A stretch of DNA of 64,000 nucleotides. Source: Membranipora membranacea. Lineage: Eukaryota > Bryozoa > Gymnolaemata > Cheilostomatida > Membraniporidae. The position numbers and the translations under genes are program-made. Numbering within the stretch: the stretch's first letter is position 1; each line of letters begins with the position of its first letter. Location of the stretch: positions 10,166,001 to 10,230,000 of the forward strand of contig OU612073.1 of assembly GCA_914767715.1 (NCBI GenBank). The letters are read 5' to 3'. The notes beneath the pieces were generated by a model. That model saw nothing but the letters and a program-made list of their open reading frames with translations, made no database searches and was not told the origin of the DNA. Below, piece after piece: positions 45,333-60,300 of this stretch.

Positions 45333-48300
45333 CTACAAATACGAAATCAAGACTCAATATACTCTTATGGAGATTTACACATATATGAAATAAAAAGGAT
45401 AAAGATAGCATAATGCTTGGGAGCAGAGGTAAAATTTAATGAATGGTAATAATTATAATGGTTATTAATAGTGGTTTTTACAAATTATTCAGTTTTCACA
45501 GTTTCAACTCATTACAATAAAACACAAGGGAATCCTGAGAGGTTTTAAAGTGTAAAACCAGAATTCTGAAGAAAATCATTAAAAAATAGATAGGTGTTAC
45601 GTAAATCAAGAATTATTATACTAAACAAACACACACACCCCCATCACCATCAGGTATTAGTATATGAAGGATTACAAGCAAAATTAACAATTGGGAGGGA
45701 GTTCATTGGGTGAATACTAGTATTTAGATACAGCAAAGGTTAAGGCTAATTTGCGAACAATCCTTGATTTGGTAAAACATTGTTCACCATCTATAGCGCC
45801 ACACACAAAGCATGTTTTGCCTAGCTAGAGATATACTCTACTTGGTATGTAACTGAAGCACAGTTAATAACATAGACTTCAACAGAATCCAGGTAGGACA
45901 ACTCTACTTTAGGATTTAATAATAAATGTAGCCTTTGCTGCATCAGCCGTCTATACCTGGTATTGAGGGGACTGAGGACACTGAATGCAAGCTTGAAGCG
46001 CTTGACCCAGTCCTGGTCCTGAGGCTATTGTTACTATCTAGATAAACCACAATCAAAACATAGTTAGGTGTAAATCAGGTTTACAACACCTCATGATGTT
46101 TCCCCAAGAAAAAAAAATAATGATCTTTTTTTCTTTTTTGATTTGCAGTTTGACTAATAAACCTGAATCTTGTTACTTCCCTAGTACTGCATCTATGTTT
46201 TAAGCTCAAACGTGTTAATGGGTTGGCAGAACAGATTTAAATTATTATTGAGGTGGAAATTGGAAGAATGATTTGGAAAGTTTACAGGCGTTAAGTCAAA
46301 CTGCAAAATGTTAAATAAAAGCCCAAGGCAAACAATCAGGGTCTAGGGATCTCAAAGAAAATGTTGGCGCCAGCTGTAAAAGAAATTTAACGGCTATTTA
46401 AAAGGTGGCCGAGTAATCATATTTTGATTTGATAGTGAGATGTAACAATTACGATCACCATTTTCTTCGATCATTGAGTAAGAGGGATGCCAACATTTTC
46501 TTTACACTCATGTTAGTTTGAATACTCAAACAAAAAATACCCCGATGCTACTGTCTGGACTGTGAACCACCACAAAAGGTGTTTTGGCATGCAAACTGGG
46601 TGACAGCTGCTCATGCGTTTGAGTACACAGGCTAACATAATCTATATCTACAAGGCCTAGCACAGATCAAAAGTTACCGATTGGGTTGGGAGAGCCGGGG
46701 CTCTCAGGTGTTAAGCTACACACACTTTGGTCACGGTTATTACGATACCAGCGAACTCTACCGTCATCTAAACAAACAGCATGTGCACATAAGTTAAGTA
46801 TAAAAGAGTCGGTAATTGGACATTGAAACCAAAAGAGATGAGTGCGTTTGTATCTGAACTCATTTACATTCAAAATGATAGGGATGTAAACATATACTGG
46901 TTTAGTACTAGATATGCAGTCACAAGACAACTCCGTTGGGAATGTTTTGGATGGAATCCCTAGGAAAACTTAAGACCCATTTGTGATGGCTACCTGGTAT
47001 ATACAAGAAGGCAAGTGCAGACCAATCAAGCATGCATCACAAAATATGCAATCTAACTCTTTGCATACAGTTTAACATTGATGACAGCCATGAAGCACGC
47101 GTAAAATGGACACCTCACGATATGCAAATCATGTCCATGAGAATTGAGAAGTAAAGACATATGTCCAAGACATTATGGAAATTCGCCTCACAAAATAGAC
47201 ACTAAGATCTCATTGTTGCGTATAATAATTTACCTGTTCTATCATAAGGGGTGGGTGGTTCACTCTGCGTTCCCTTACGAGAATAGGAACCTGTTGAACT
47301 ACTACTGAATTGTCTCTTTGCCACAACTCTACAGCTACTGTCTGGCATTGACAGATATCTATAACAAAATTTACAAATTCCACCTTGTAGTATACATTAC
47401 ATATTAATGTTAATATACTATACTAGTGTGCTTCACTGCATGATTTATTTCAAAAGCTTGTCTGGCAGAGAAGCGCAATGTTGAGGTATTAACATGCTAT
47501 AAGAAGTGAGAGCTCTAGCCTCACTTTGGTTTGCCTGGAGTCTTTCTCTTTTCTGTTCAGTTTGATTCAAACTTGAATGCTGTGAAAATATCAAGTGAAC
47601 AATTTGGTAACTAGATCACTTCCAGGTCTTTCCAGATAACAATACTATGTACTATGATAATAATAACCTGTTTTGCTTTTCTTTTCAACTAAATTATAAG
47701 TGGAAGAGAAGCAGTGAGTCACTTTACCTCTGAGTGGTTCCTACGGATATCTGTGATACTTTCTTCTGTAGTTTAGGGCTGTGACTAGTACTAGAGTTTA
47801 TCTCTCCGATAATGTGTTTAACTACATCTTCAACTTTCTTCTTTAGGTTCTGAGAAATGAAGGGATATAACTTGTTGATGTAAAGCCGTGTTTACAACTC
47901 AACTGTTACGCATACATGTTTATCAAATTTGGTCTGGAAACAATGTTTTATTGATGTGTATGAGGTTCATGTGAGTCAAACTTTGCTAAGTCTGCACATG
48001 AAATACCCAAATTGGCAAAATGAACAGTTGAAGATAAAGATTTACAAATTGAAATCAAAGAGGTTTGGTTGCCACGAAATCAGAGACCAGAGGTTCCACA
48101 TCACACACACCTTGTGTGTCACGTTTGGCACAGTTGCCTTCTCTCAGAAGCAGTAAGAAATAAAACAACTCACATCAAAATCCTCATCAGATATGGTTCT
48201 GGTTATAGCAGGCTCTATAACTATACTGAGGAAATCAAATCCAGGATTAGCCCATCTACAAATAGTAAATAAACTTAATTATGTAACAGAAGGGATGGGC

Positions 48301-51300
48301 AAACAAATGCTCAACAAATTTTTTTCATACTGGACAATTTTTCTACGTGTGATGAGAGTTGTCTTATCTCTTACCATTTCACATTTGTAGGACAACTCCA
48401 AATATTAAGTAAGTAAGTAATTCAGGGTAGCAAATGAGCAACCGCGCTGTTATAATCCATAATTGTTTTTTTTAATACTTTTATTGGCATCATAATCATC
48501 TTTAAGAAATCCAGCAAAGTTTGTGTGAAATAATTGACTTACCTCGGCCGAGTTCCTTTACCCCTCTCACATTTGCTGATTACAAACTGCATCCACTGAT
48601 GAGCAAAGGAGAGTAATATCTGATCCTTCTGACAGGCTGCTGTCCCACAGCTGGCATTCAGTCTGCTGTACTCCTACAAACATGAACCGTAACGTTTTGT
48701 GAGATGGTAAATCCCTAAGGATGAAAGTAGACATTTATTCCTCTAAGCTCATACTGTTATAAGTGGTATTACAGGATCATCTCGCTATTTCATATTGTTA
48801 TCACAGAAAAGCACATTTAAAATTTTCCGGATAGATTGTCTTAATTTTTATCTCCACATATGTAAAACGTTTTACAGCATTATTATTTAAGCATGATATA
48901 TCATATAGTTGGATAAAAACAGTTAACGTTTATATAAGGTTACCATTGAGTTGATAATAAACTTGTAGATTTATATAATAAGCTGCATAGTTAAGTTTTA
49001 AAAAATCTATGGGGATGATGATGAATTTTCGTATAAGTTACCTTGTCAACTTCACTCATACTCAAGCTTAGAGCTAGCCTTATCAATTAAATGGACACGC
49101 TCACCTGTAAGAACTCAAAGCCGAATGAGTAGCACTGATGAAGCGTCTCCTTATAAGCACCTTTGATAGTTTTCCTATCTGTATCAGTATCCAGACTATC
49201 TAGATCTGTACTATCTAACTGATTCTCTACATGCTCTATAGCACTCTGTACAGCACTGGCCAACTCAAACGCATTACTCTGTAACAAAATGGTAACTCAA
49301 GCTTGTAATTATATATGATATGTTTAATATAATATATTATGAAAAGGTAAACTATAATAAGATGAGGATATTGCGTTATGTCAAATCCCACAGAATGTTA
49401 GATAGAGCAGTACGATCCCTCAAACCAGTTAGACTGCAAGAGAGACTTGTTCGCCTCATATAACTTAGAAGTATTTATTTTTCAATATGGTGTATTTATT
49501 TCTACCGGACACCAGTCTCCTTTGTTGGCAGTGAGGACAGATTGAGAAAAATATGAACTTAATATCAAAACTAGCTCACGTTGACACATTGGGAGTTCTT
49601 TTCGTGCAATTTAGTGGATTGGAGGGACTTCAGATAACAGCTTTACAGAGAGTAAAACTGAAAATGAACTTTGAAGCAGCAAAAAGTGATATAACATACC
49701 CTAAGATCATTCCACGCCTGAGCGATTGCCTGATGACAGGTAGTCTGCTCATTAACAATCTCTACAGCCTGCTGAGCTACATTACAGAACTCCTTACGCT
49801 GTCTATTGAGCTGAGATGAGTGAGTCACTATCAGAAACAAGCCATCCACCTGAAGGGAATCAGATACAACAAGGGGTGTTAGATTATGCTTTGGTTTTGT
49901 TTTATAATCCATTAGGCAATTTGACATTTAGGAACTTTGCAATGGTGATAAGGCTTTGACGAGGGAGGGCTTTAATGCCGGGTGGCTAATGAAGACGCAA
50001 GGCCAATTGCCATAAGAGATGCGGCAAAGTGAAGTTAGTATCTTTAGGCTTTAATATGTTACACAGCATACCTCTTTTCAATGTATATTCATGGCTAATC
50101 TACACGTGTTGAAAAATAACATTTCAGTCGTATATCATATGCAACCTAATATAGTACAAGCAAATGAGAGTTATCTCCTTTATATCAGTGTCATGACAAC
50201 TCCCAATAAATGATAACGGTCCAATGGTAATATCATAGCAAGCAATTTGGCAATTTTACTTGACTTGCTTTGATTTTTCTCCTTATGCATGATTACTATG
50301 ACTCCTAGTGTGGATAAACGTGCATTGACACTATAGCTTAAGTTTAATTTCGTTTTCAGTTTTTCAGGTGAATCCTGTCTGCTATTGTTTACGACTTACC
50401 CCGATATGAGATAAGGCTATGGTTGTCTCTGTTTTAGGATCCACATTTATTTCCTGTCCCTTCCATTTGATCTTTGTGTCTCCGGTGTTTATGAGTAACA
50501 TGTAACCTACAATTGAAAATATCAGTTTTCTCTCATATAGGCTGTTTCTCTATGATCAACACACCAAAATTAAACACACATATTAGCAATCTAAATCCAT
50601 CTTGCAATGATTACATGAAACATTATCCATCCCCATTAAACAGAATTATGGAGCAACTTTCAACCTACTACCACAAGTAAAATTGAAATGAAAGCACAAA
50701 GAAATTCATTCAAACAGATAGTTGGGTGTGGGGTTCCAGGATGGCTCAGCACCGAGTGAATGACTGGGGGATATTTCTAAAAGGCCCAGGCGAAAAATGC
50801 ACATGTCACTTAGCAAGAAGGATAGCATGCTGCGTATTACCTCCGTGTTTACGCTTAACTGGTGATTTCATAACACCTATAGAGTAGAAATCAAATCATT
50901 GTCACAAGCAAAGATCCGAGGTAATATGCAACAATCTATGTAGTCTATATTTTTTCTTTACTACACCAAGGAGTTAGAGACACTCTAACACTAACTCTTC
51001 GATTACACATAAAAATTTTTTTTTTCATCCAGCTTTAATATGGTTGGTTCAAAAAATATGTTGGGGGTCTTATATATCTAGTGACATACAGTGCTTACGT
51101 TAGCATGCACTGATCATCATTTATTGCCAATGTTACCTCCAACATTCCATAATATGTTGTCAGTCTCAGACTTATATTTATTTTCCTACACCTGCATTGG
51201 AAGTTAGTGGAAATATTCCCACGATCCAACCTCAGTATAGGACTGATAGGAGGTAAGAAAGTAAAGAACAAATAACTCCTACAGATGTTGTAGAATACGC

Positions 51301-54300
51301 ATCATGCACTTTCTCTCGCCCGGGAGGCCGTCGGACGAGGGGCAAAAGTCTGGGGGGCTCAGACTACACTTTTCCAGGCTAATATATATATATTACATAT
51401 ATATTCTAGTAGTGATGTATACACTATATTATAATATAGTAGCTAACACCCTACCTTCTCTGGCGCCGTTGCCTGTGTCCTCACGCCCACATGTAACATC
51501 GAGTAATGTCAGCAGTGAGCTCTTACAGTCCTTTATACTACCAGGTACCAGTATTATGTAATTAGCTGTATGTGGTGTGTTCACCTGATATAAAATAAAT
51601 ATGATAATATATGAGCACAATCTTCTTTATCAGAAATGTTTTTTTTATATTATATATGTAGTCCATTTTTATCATCTAGGTCTGCACAAACATTGGTTTT
51701 ATCATGCTAACTGATACAAATATATATATTCATTCATATGTGACAGTCGGTAGAGATGATTATTTCGTAATTAAAGCATAAGATAGTAATCTTATGTAAA
51801 TTTTCTGTTCCACTAATTTAACCATAAGCTGCTGTGATTGTTTATATTACTCATCTCAGGTTATGCTATAGATGAGCTTAGCGGATAAAATCTTACCTTG
51901 ACATGTCCTGTAGATTGGAGAACATCCATCAGGTCAGCTGATTTGACCTTGACCCTGAACTCAGCGGCTATCTCGAGATCTTTGCGGAGTAACTTAGCAA
52001 AGCCGAGAGCCTTAGCAGCCCACTCCCTCATCTCAGTGAAGAGAGTTTTAATCTCTCTACAACTCTGCATAAGCATCTGTCTGAAAAAAGACATGAACAC
52101 AGAAATTTAGTCGTTTTCTATATGTATATTAATGTGTGTGTGGGGTCAACAAGTTATTTTTAATTTACTCAATTATAGACTTTTAGAAAACCTAAATGAA
52201 TAAATAAACTGAATAATAATAATGATCATATGACTGAGTCTGTGGATCTGTTCTGATGTGTCTGATTATATTTTTCAGTTTAGTCTAAGTAAATAAGATA
52301 ATATCGCCCCAATCCCATAGATAAAACTTGTGTTGTCACACCAAATTTCTTGGAAGGATATTCAAGCTACATGATTTGATTCATTCTCTATTAATCTAAA
52401 AGATTCTGACATGGAATAGAAAAGCAAGTGATAAGTATGGATACCTATAGTCAGCCGTGGTACAAAGAGTCTCTACAGCTGAACAGACCCCATCGATACA
52501 TCCCTCTGAGACAGTGGGTGATGAGAGACCATCAGATGAGAATACTGTGTGATTACTCTTAAATAATGACTCATCTAACTCCTGCTCCAACTGTGACTGT
52601 ATGGACTGTAGCAGTATGGAGCACATCCCGCTGTCAAGTAAATAATTCAAGGCATAATAGAACCATATATCTCAGTGGATAGAACACCTTACAGGTCTAA
52701 GATACTCGCAGGGGGCAAAGTTAATCTTTTCGCACATGCTTATAATGCTTGCAGTTAACTTAACCTCATTACATTATATAAACGAATGTCGCCTGAGGAG
52801 TGAACAAGTCAGTGCAAGACTCAGCCAGTCCCGAGCCTGGATAGAGACAGAGGGTTCGGCGACAGGAAGAGCATCCGGCCGGGAAAACTATGCTACAAAC
52901 CAATATGCCAGATAGAACCAGACTATACTAGGGCACCCCCCCCCCCCGTGTTTACCGACGCGCAGAGGTCAGATAACCTAGCTGACCCTGAAGTAGGCGA
53001 CCGAGGTTAACAAATATCAAGCTAGCGACTCCAAACATCGGTACGCTGACAGCTTAAAGTAGAGATATAGCTGATATGATGACGAGACGTAACATAGACA
53101 TCCTATGCCTACACACTATCTAGTGAAAATTATTGCGAGCTGACATTAAGACAAAATCATACTAGTTAAAATGAACTCTAGCCAATATTCATTCCTCTAG
53201 GATAGCGGAATTTGCATATCAGGCTTCTTATTAGTACACAGAAATGTATTGTTCTAGTCATCTTACCAGAACCGCTTGCCAGCTTCTGCCATACCACCGG
53301 TAATGAACGGACATATCTCCTTAGAGAATGCCCATTCCTCCTCCAGGAATACTTTGAGTGAATGAGGAGTTGTGTCCTTCTTCAGAGAAACCATTCCATA
53401 CTCAACATAGCCAAAGTATACCTACAACAAACAACAAACAATCACAGTTATATTATATCAGCATTATCAAATTTCATCTTTATTATTGCGCAGTAATAAA
53501 TTAGTTACATTTTAGAAATTCTACAAAAAAATTGGTTGTCAGTAGGATCAATAAAAAAACTTCCTCTATAAGACAATTTAATCTGCAAAGTGTAAGTTTT
53601 TATTTCGTCAGATGCTATTCCCACAAACTCAAGGTTAATCAAAAATGCATCGTTTTTGCATCGCAACTTTTGAACCAATTAACTCCCTGGGGGGTTGCCT
53701 CTTCTTACCTCTAGAATCTCTTTGAGGTCACAGTTGAACCTCTCAATGTAACGTTCAAATGTATCATCAGTAATATTGTATTTCCTGGTCACTGGTGCTA
53801 AGAAGTGCTGATATGACTGTTTTATTGATATGGCTACCTTAGCTGCCTCAGAACATTCATGTACCACCTGCGGAAAAAGCAATAGATAAGTACATGACCA
53901 CAGCATATGTGATTTTGCCAAAAATCATAATATAGTTCCAATGAAATATAACAGTCCGTAAAAGACCATGAGGAAAAGCAAGACATTTTTATTCACAATG
54001 CAGTAGACCAAAAGATCATAAGAGTTGTCCCCTCACAAGCATAAATAAATATCATTCCCCATAACCAGGTATTCGTAAAGACGTAAGAATTCAGATTTCA
54101 ACAATTCATTTAAAATCCTGACCATTTTTCTCATAAAGTTTGATAAAACTACAGACTATAAAATTCAAACTACCATCATGACTAACATGGACTCCTTCCG
54201 TGGAAACATTCAGAGGCCGGTAGATGAGGAATGGCTGGACGAGGGGGAGTGTATTCTGCCAACAACAAAAGAGCTTGGGCAATAAAGCTAGGGAGAAGAG

Positions 54301-57300
54301 ACACGCATAATTGTGAAAATTATAAATTAGCCGCCAGCACTCACTTGTCTTATGATGGGGAGAGATGGATTCTCAATCTGTTGTTCCAGTCGTAATCTCA
54401 GACTCTCATGTGTATAATCAAGAGGAAACCTCGCCAGAAATATGTACAGGGGGATCAGACTAGGCAGGTTCATCGACTTGAAATGCTCATAATACGAAAG
54501 GTGGTCATCACCACCCGACTCGTGGTGTTGGATCTTATAATCCATTTCTATCAAGTCATAGTTAGTAGACAGAGCCAACACATCACACGTCTTCATCTGT
54601 GGAAGGGTTTTCTACAAAAAATGAAAATTTTCTTCCTTCATAATGCATCAGCAATCAATATACAATTTCATTCAATTTTGAAAGAAACACAAATGTAAAA
54701 TTATCTGGAGGTTTGATACGGCACATTCATATTTTTCAGTCTCACACTCACACACGCAATGAAATTAAAAAGTGCTTTTTTACAATGGCTTGACCGATTG
54801 ATCGTTTTATCGATATTATCTTGAGCGTGAACTTACACACACTGAGGAACATATATATATATATATATATATATACAGTAATGTATTATTACACATACAG
54901 TGACTGTTTTAATGAGAACTGAGCAAGGTCGCTTCAGTTTTCATATTTTAGACAAGTAATGTGCATTGCATACCCGAATATTCCAATCAAATGTTGTTCA
55001 CTCATGTTTTCTCACTTTCTCACGCATATGTTTTCAACTTAATAACTAGCCAACTAACTCACCTTTCCATCAATGTCGACAGGTTCCAGCTCCATTTTTA
55101 TTATAGAATATTTTGATTTCAGAAGTGGCTTAACTACAGGAGGGGCCTTACTCTGTATCATATTCAGCAAACTCTTCTTTCTGCAAACCAAAAAGCAATA
55201 AAGACTCTTCAATCATACACTCAGCTGCAAATAAACTGTATTGAAAGTGATAAAAAAATCTGAGTTGTTGAACTCGCAGACATGTTTTGACATTTGCAAC
55301 AGGTGATAGGAAAATTGAAAAAGTTCCACATCAAAATGATTTCATAAGCATGGCAGGTTCATGTGTAGCAATCCTTAAAATATCGGAGAGTTTTTTGTGA
55401 TGTAATTCACATTCCAATAGGAGTGATAACTTCCTGGACATATTCCTCCTAGAAAAAGTGTGGCAAGGAAACAAAAGTTACATAAGATCCTCATTTCTGG
55501 GCTCTCTCATCATGATGAAACTACTGGCAGATTTCCTAATTGATACAAACATATTTCAAAGAGGATTCCCAGCCGTATCGATAACAGCATCTATCATTTG
55601 CGAAAAAACAGTGCCTTGATGAATGGATTGAACAATTTACAACATAGACGTGTTTGCAGAGTTGGTTTGAGCACCTGTCTTCAACACGCAATCGTTGCAT
55701 CATGCCTTCAACACCAAGCAATCCTTTTCACATTCGCACAACGTGCTTGCACATTCACACACCAGAACTTGCAACCTATTCAATTGCGACGCAATAAAGT
55801 CGAGGGTAAAAGGTGTGAACCCAGCTTCATTTTACTGACCGCTGGGCATTTACGCAATATCTGCATTTTGCAAACTCAGAGTAACAACAGCAATTTGTCG
55901 TCAGTTACCTTGTGATTCAAAATCATCAGTTATCGACCATCAGACCTCCAAAGATCAAAGCATTTTATAGTCAGGCAGTTACTTATGATGAAGTTGTGTC
56001 AGATTTGGAGCTTAAAAATATGCAATGCTCTACTTGGTATGAATTATTGATGGTGGAAAGAGTGCCTTCCATAAGGGTGACTGTGACATCATAATGCAGA
56101 GAATGGGGGGGGGGGCACTCTTTCCACCATCAATAATTCATGCCAAGTGGAGCATTGAATTTATTGACCGTGCAAGTAAGACAAAATATACATTGATCTT
56201 TGGGTAGTCTTTAATAATTACATTTCATAAACATCTATATAGTCACCTGAGAAGCCTATCTACAGCTGGTCTATAGAATGAAGTAGGTGAAGCTTGTATG
56301 TCTATGGTAGCGAATGAGGTATTCATGTAGATATGCTTAGAAGGGTCGGCCCCAGCTGGAGATGTAGGTATATTCAGGTTGTTACTGTTACTGGAGGGAC
56401 TGCTTGATAACGGTGTTCCGGCATCAAAGTGTACCTGCTGGAAAATTAGTAAAAATATTACTCACACATCGATCAGCTTGTTTTTAGAGAGCATCAGCTG
56501 TGATGATGAGGATGATGATGTTAAGTTAATTTTCCAATGCTCTGATTGATAAAGAATGCACATCAAATTTGAAAAAAAAATCCAGGTCAAACAGGATTAT
56601 TGAATACATTGATTGAATAATGTTGTTAAAACAACTGATAAAACTGAATACGAGTTTTTGCATTTAAATTATATTTTGCTATTATGATGTTTTCATTATC
56701 CTGGCAATTTGTTTATCGCTCTGCAATTCAAATCAAAATCCACTAGGCCTTGCCTACTATAATCATCATAATGCACAGTAACTCACCTTTCTCTTGATGT
56801 CAGCAGCGGATACAGACAGGCTGCTGTTAGCAGACCCGGAGTCGTCAGCACTCGGAGATTCAGGTACACTGGCGCTGTCAGCTACAGAGTCTGTACCAGT
56901 CATACTATTACTACTAATATTAGTCTGTAACTGGTTACCCTGGCCATCTGCTGGGTCTATAAACGGCCACTGAATCTACAACATCAAGCAGAGAGTAAAC
57001 AGTATATAAAATAAGGATAGGCGTGATGTATAAACCTGATTTATATGAAAGCAAACTTTTGAAAACATAATGATTTGGATGTTTCGTAAAATTGCATCAT
57101 GCAAAATTACTACGTCTGAAAGGTTGTGGCTGTTGCATATATCATTTTGTGACTCGGGTGGATTGGTCAGGTGAAAAGAGTAGAGAAATGAATAATAACC
57201 GCTAGACTCCAGACACTGTATGCTTATTCTGAATTGCACCAAGTGACAACTGATTAGACCAGGAACGAGATGCTGCTATTAATTCCATATGACGTTGTGT

Positions 57301-60300
57301 AGGGTATAATTTATAAGGTAAGTATGCGGCAGAGGCCATCTTTCAGTTACTTACACATGGCATTTTCTCGACGCTGATAGTAGCTCCGACAGATACAATT
57401 CCCGATATGAGAGCTTGAGCGTTGTTGAGCCACATGTTCAGTGTGCTAACTCTGTTCTAAAAACACAAACAAGAAGGCATGGATAATCACAGATCCAGAA
57501 CAATGATTTGCCCTTTCAGGTTCAACTTTTCATTCATGGCCTTCTAAGCACCGAGCAACAGACGTTTTATGAACAATAATGGGAAACTCAAGAAACAAGT
57601 GATAGGACAATATCTACATTGGCCCAACCAGCGCTAGGCATCATAATCTTGTCCGACCATCCCAAGATTTTATCTACTAGGACATGACGTGTAACCTGTT
57701 GGTAATGTGATGAGCCCATGTAGATTTCTTATATTAGGTGTTGATATCATACGTCAATACAGATGCTGGGGGCCCTTTTATGAAAATTAATAATTTTCCT
57801 ATTTTTCTTCCATTGTGCAAATGCATGGAAGTCTTTATTTTCCAGCTGGGCAGAAATAATTTTTCAGTTTGAACTGGTATCATATCTCAGTGTCTGTTGT
57901 TTTGATGAATCAACTCGAATAGAGAGGAAAATGGCTTTTGAATGTGGAAAATATTAAGTTATACCCCTATTTATGAAATTTAGTTAAACCCTGTTTTTTA
58001 TTTCCATATCATTGAGGTAATAAATATGATCCATACCAGAAAATATTTTTGTTCTCATAAATTATAACAAATGTCAAAACTAGAAAGCCCAATCCGTGAA
58101 CGTTACCTGGAATTCTTTTGATGCGCAAACATCATACTCCCTCCTCATCGACTTGGTAGTCGGGAAAAGTGATTGTAAAAGTTCGACAGACTCAAGAATC
58201 TCCTTGACCTGTTCGATGGCAGCTTCTATCGTATCCAGGTAATCATCCGTTATGTTGAAGCAGTTACTAAGTAGATCACTGTAAGAAAGATAGCCGCCAA
58301 GTAAGACAAACACAAAGCTTCAGAGCAAGTGGGGTGGACCTTTACAAAGAAGGCTAAAGACTACCCAAAGACCAGTGCATGATATAGTCAGGCTGTTGCT
58401 TATGATAAAGTTGTGTCAGATTTGCATTTTAACAAAATTCAATGCTCTACTAGGCATGAATTATTGATGGTGGAAGGATTGCCTCCAATAAAGTACGTGC
58501 AATACAGGAAAAAAGCATTTCCTGTTCAAAGTGACATCATAATGTAGGGAATGAGAGTTACCTTCTCTTTATTCAAGAGCATTGAATTTTATTGTATCAT
58601 AAGTAACTGCCTGACTATAACATGCATTGGTCTTTGGGTAGTCTTTAACATAGAAGGCTAAGGTCATAAACTCCTATTATGCTCGATTAATTTAACTAGA
58701 TGGGTTAAATTTTTCCTAGCAAAGCCTGTTTACATGAAAATAAGCTGTAGGATAGCATCACAAAGTAAGGATATATCCTTACTCTGTGATAGCATCTGCT
58801 AGACCTGGATTAAAGCTCTGGGAGATATAAACTTTCCACAAGGTTGTTACCTTTCACACCTACTACCCAATCAACATGTAATAACAGCCTCAACAGCAGA
58901 TCTATAATCAAGTCAGTGGCAGGACTGTCAGCGGCAGGTGCCCCATAGTGACGACAGCTTCTCAGTGAAAGTAACCGACACTTAGCTGACAGCTTAAAGC
59001 TAACCTGATGTTGATATCGGTGCCAGCGGTGGGTTTGAAGCCAGGTTCAGGAGTAAACTGGAACCTCTCCACTATGGCTATTTTCTCAGGTACCCTGTCT
59101 CTCAAGTTCCACAACATTTCCATACACTCCTCCTTAGGCCTGATAATTATTCATATACAAAAGTTTGAATTTTATGAATTAAAACTATGAAACTTATGAA
59201 GTTAATATCAACAGACTGTTGAACTTTTCCAGCTTCAAGAACATCATCATATGCCAGTTGATTTAATGATCATTGAAATTAATTTAAAATCAAAGGAAAG
59301 CGGCATCAAAATTCCACTAACAAGTTATTCTTAAAATATATTTTGCTATTCTGGCCTTTGTTAGCTGGTCACCGTGGGTAAAAAATACTCCTTCGAACAG
59401 CGATGTCATACACTCCACAAATATTGGAGATCTTACACGTCATAACACCATGAATAACAGAAGCAGCGCCTCCCCCATTGAATCGAGTATGTGTATGAGT
59501 GTATTGGTACATTCATAATTATCAGTTGGTATGGGAAGCATCAATGATAGTACTTGAATGTTTACAGCATTTAAAATGCAACTAAAATTTGTGTCAAGAA
59601 TTATAGTAATTCATAAAAATGAAAAAAAAAACTGCTATGCCTCTTCTCTGTCCTTGCTTTCTTAGGTCTAAAAACATTGTTACCAATGCCAGGAGTGATA
59701 ATATATATGTCACTACCCTCTTGGTGCAATATCAGAAAGCAGAGGACACCTGTTTCATTTTGACGAGAGAGAATTCAAATTCAAATTCAAATTAAAGAAA
59801 GTTGCAGTTACACCCTGCACAATGTGTCACTCACATTTTGCGCCTGTATGCGTATATCGCCATAAACAAACTCTCATGGTTCATCTTATCTCTACCATTG
59901 TAAATAATATCACTGTACTGTCTCTGATAGGGGAATTTATCCGGAAAGTTCCGCCCCTTTTCCTCCCTGTCTCTATACGCTCGCCGTCCTGGAAAATGGA
60001 AACAACAGCATTGTGATTGTGATTGCAATAAACTATCTATCAAATTCAATAAGAGATTTACGCTATAAGTTACCAGCCAAAAGTATCGCTATGAATTGAC
60101 GTTGAAACGTTGAAGGTTTAGATCATTGCAGCCTTGTATGAAGCCTACACCAAGGAGCTTAGCCTCTGATTTTCAGAACAGTTAGTAAATTCTCAATCTT
60201 CAATGAAGTAAGCACCGGTTTTAGGTAGTGGTCAAAATTCCCTTACCACATCATTGGGATAAAATTCAGAGTTATATTCATATCAAGGGGTTATATACCT

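Noticed and set aside
45957-46024. A 68-nt minus-strand segment bounded by AG and GT, open in two frames (one reads QDQDWVKRFKLAFSVLSPL)
   Set aside because: Including it between exons 46,678-46,767 and 45,135-45,332 would shift the frame of the kinase domain; without transcript data it is at most a poison exon.
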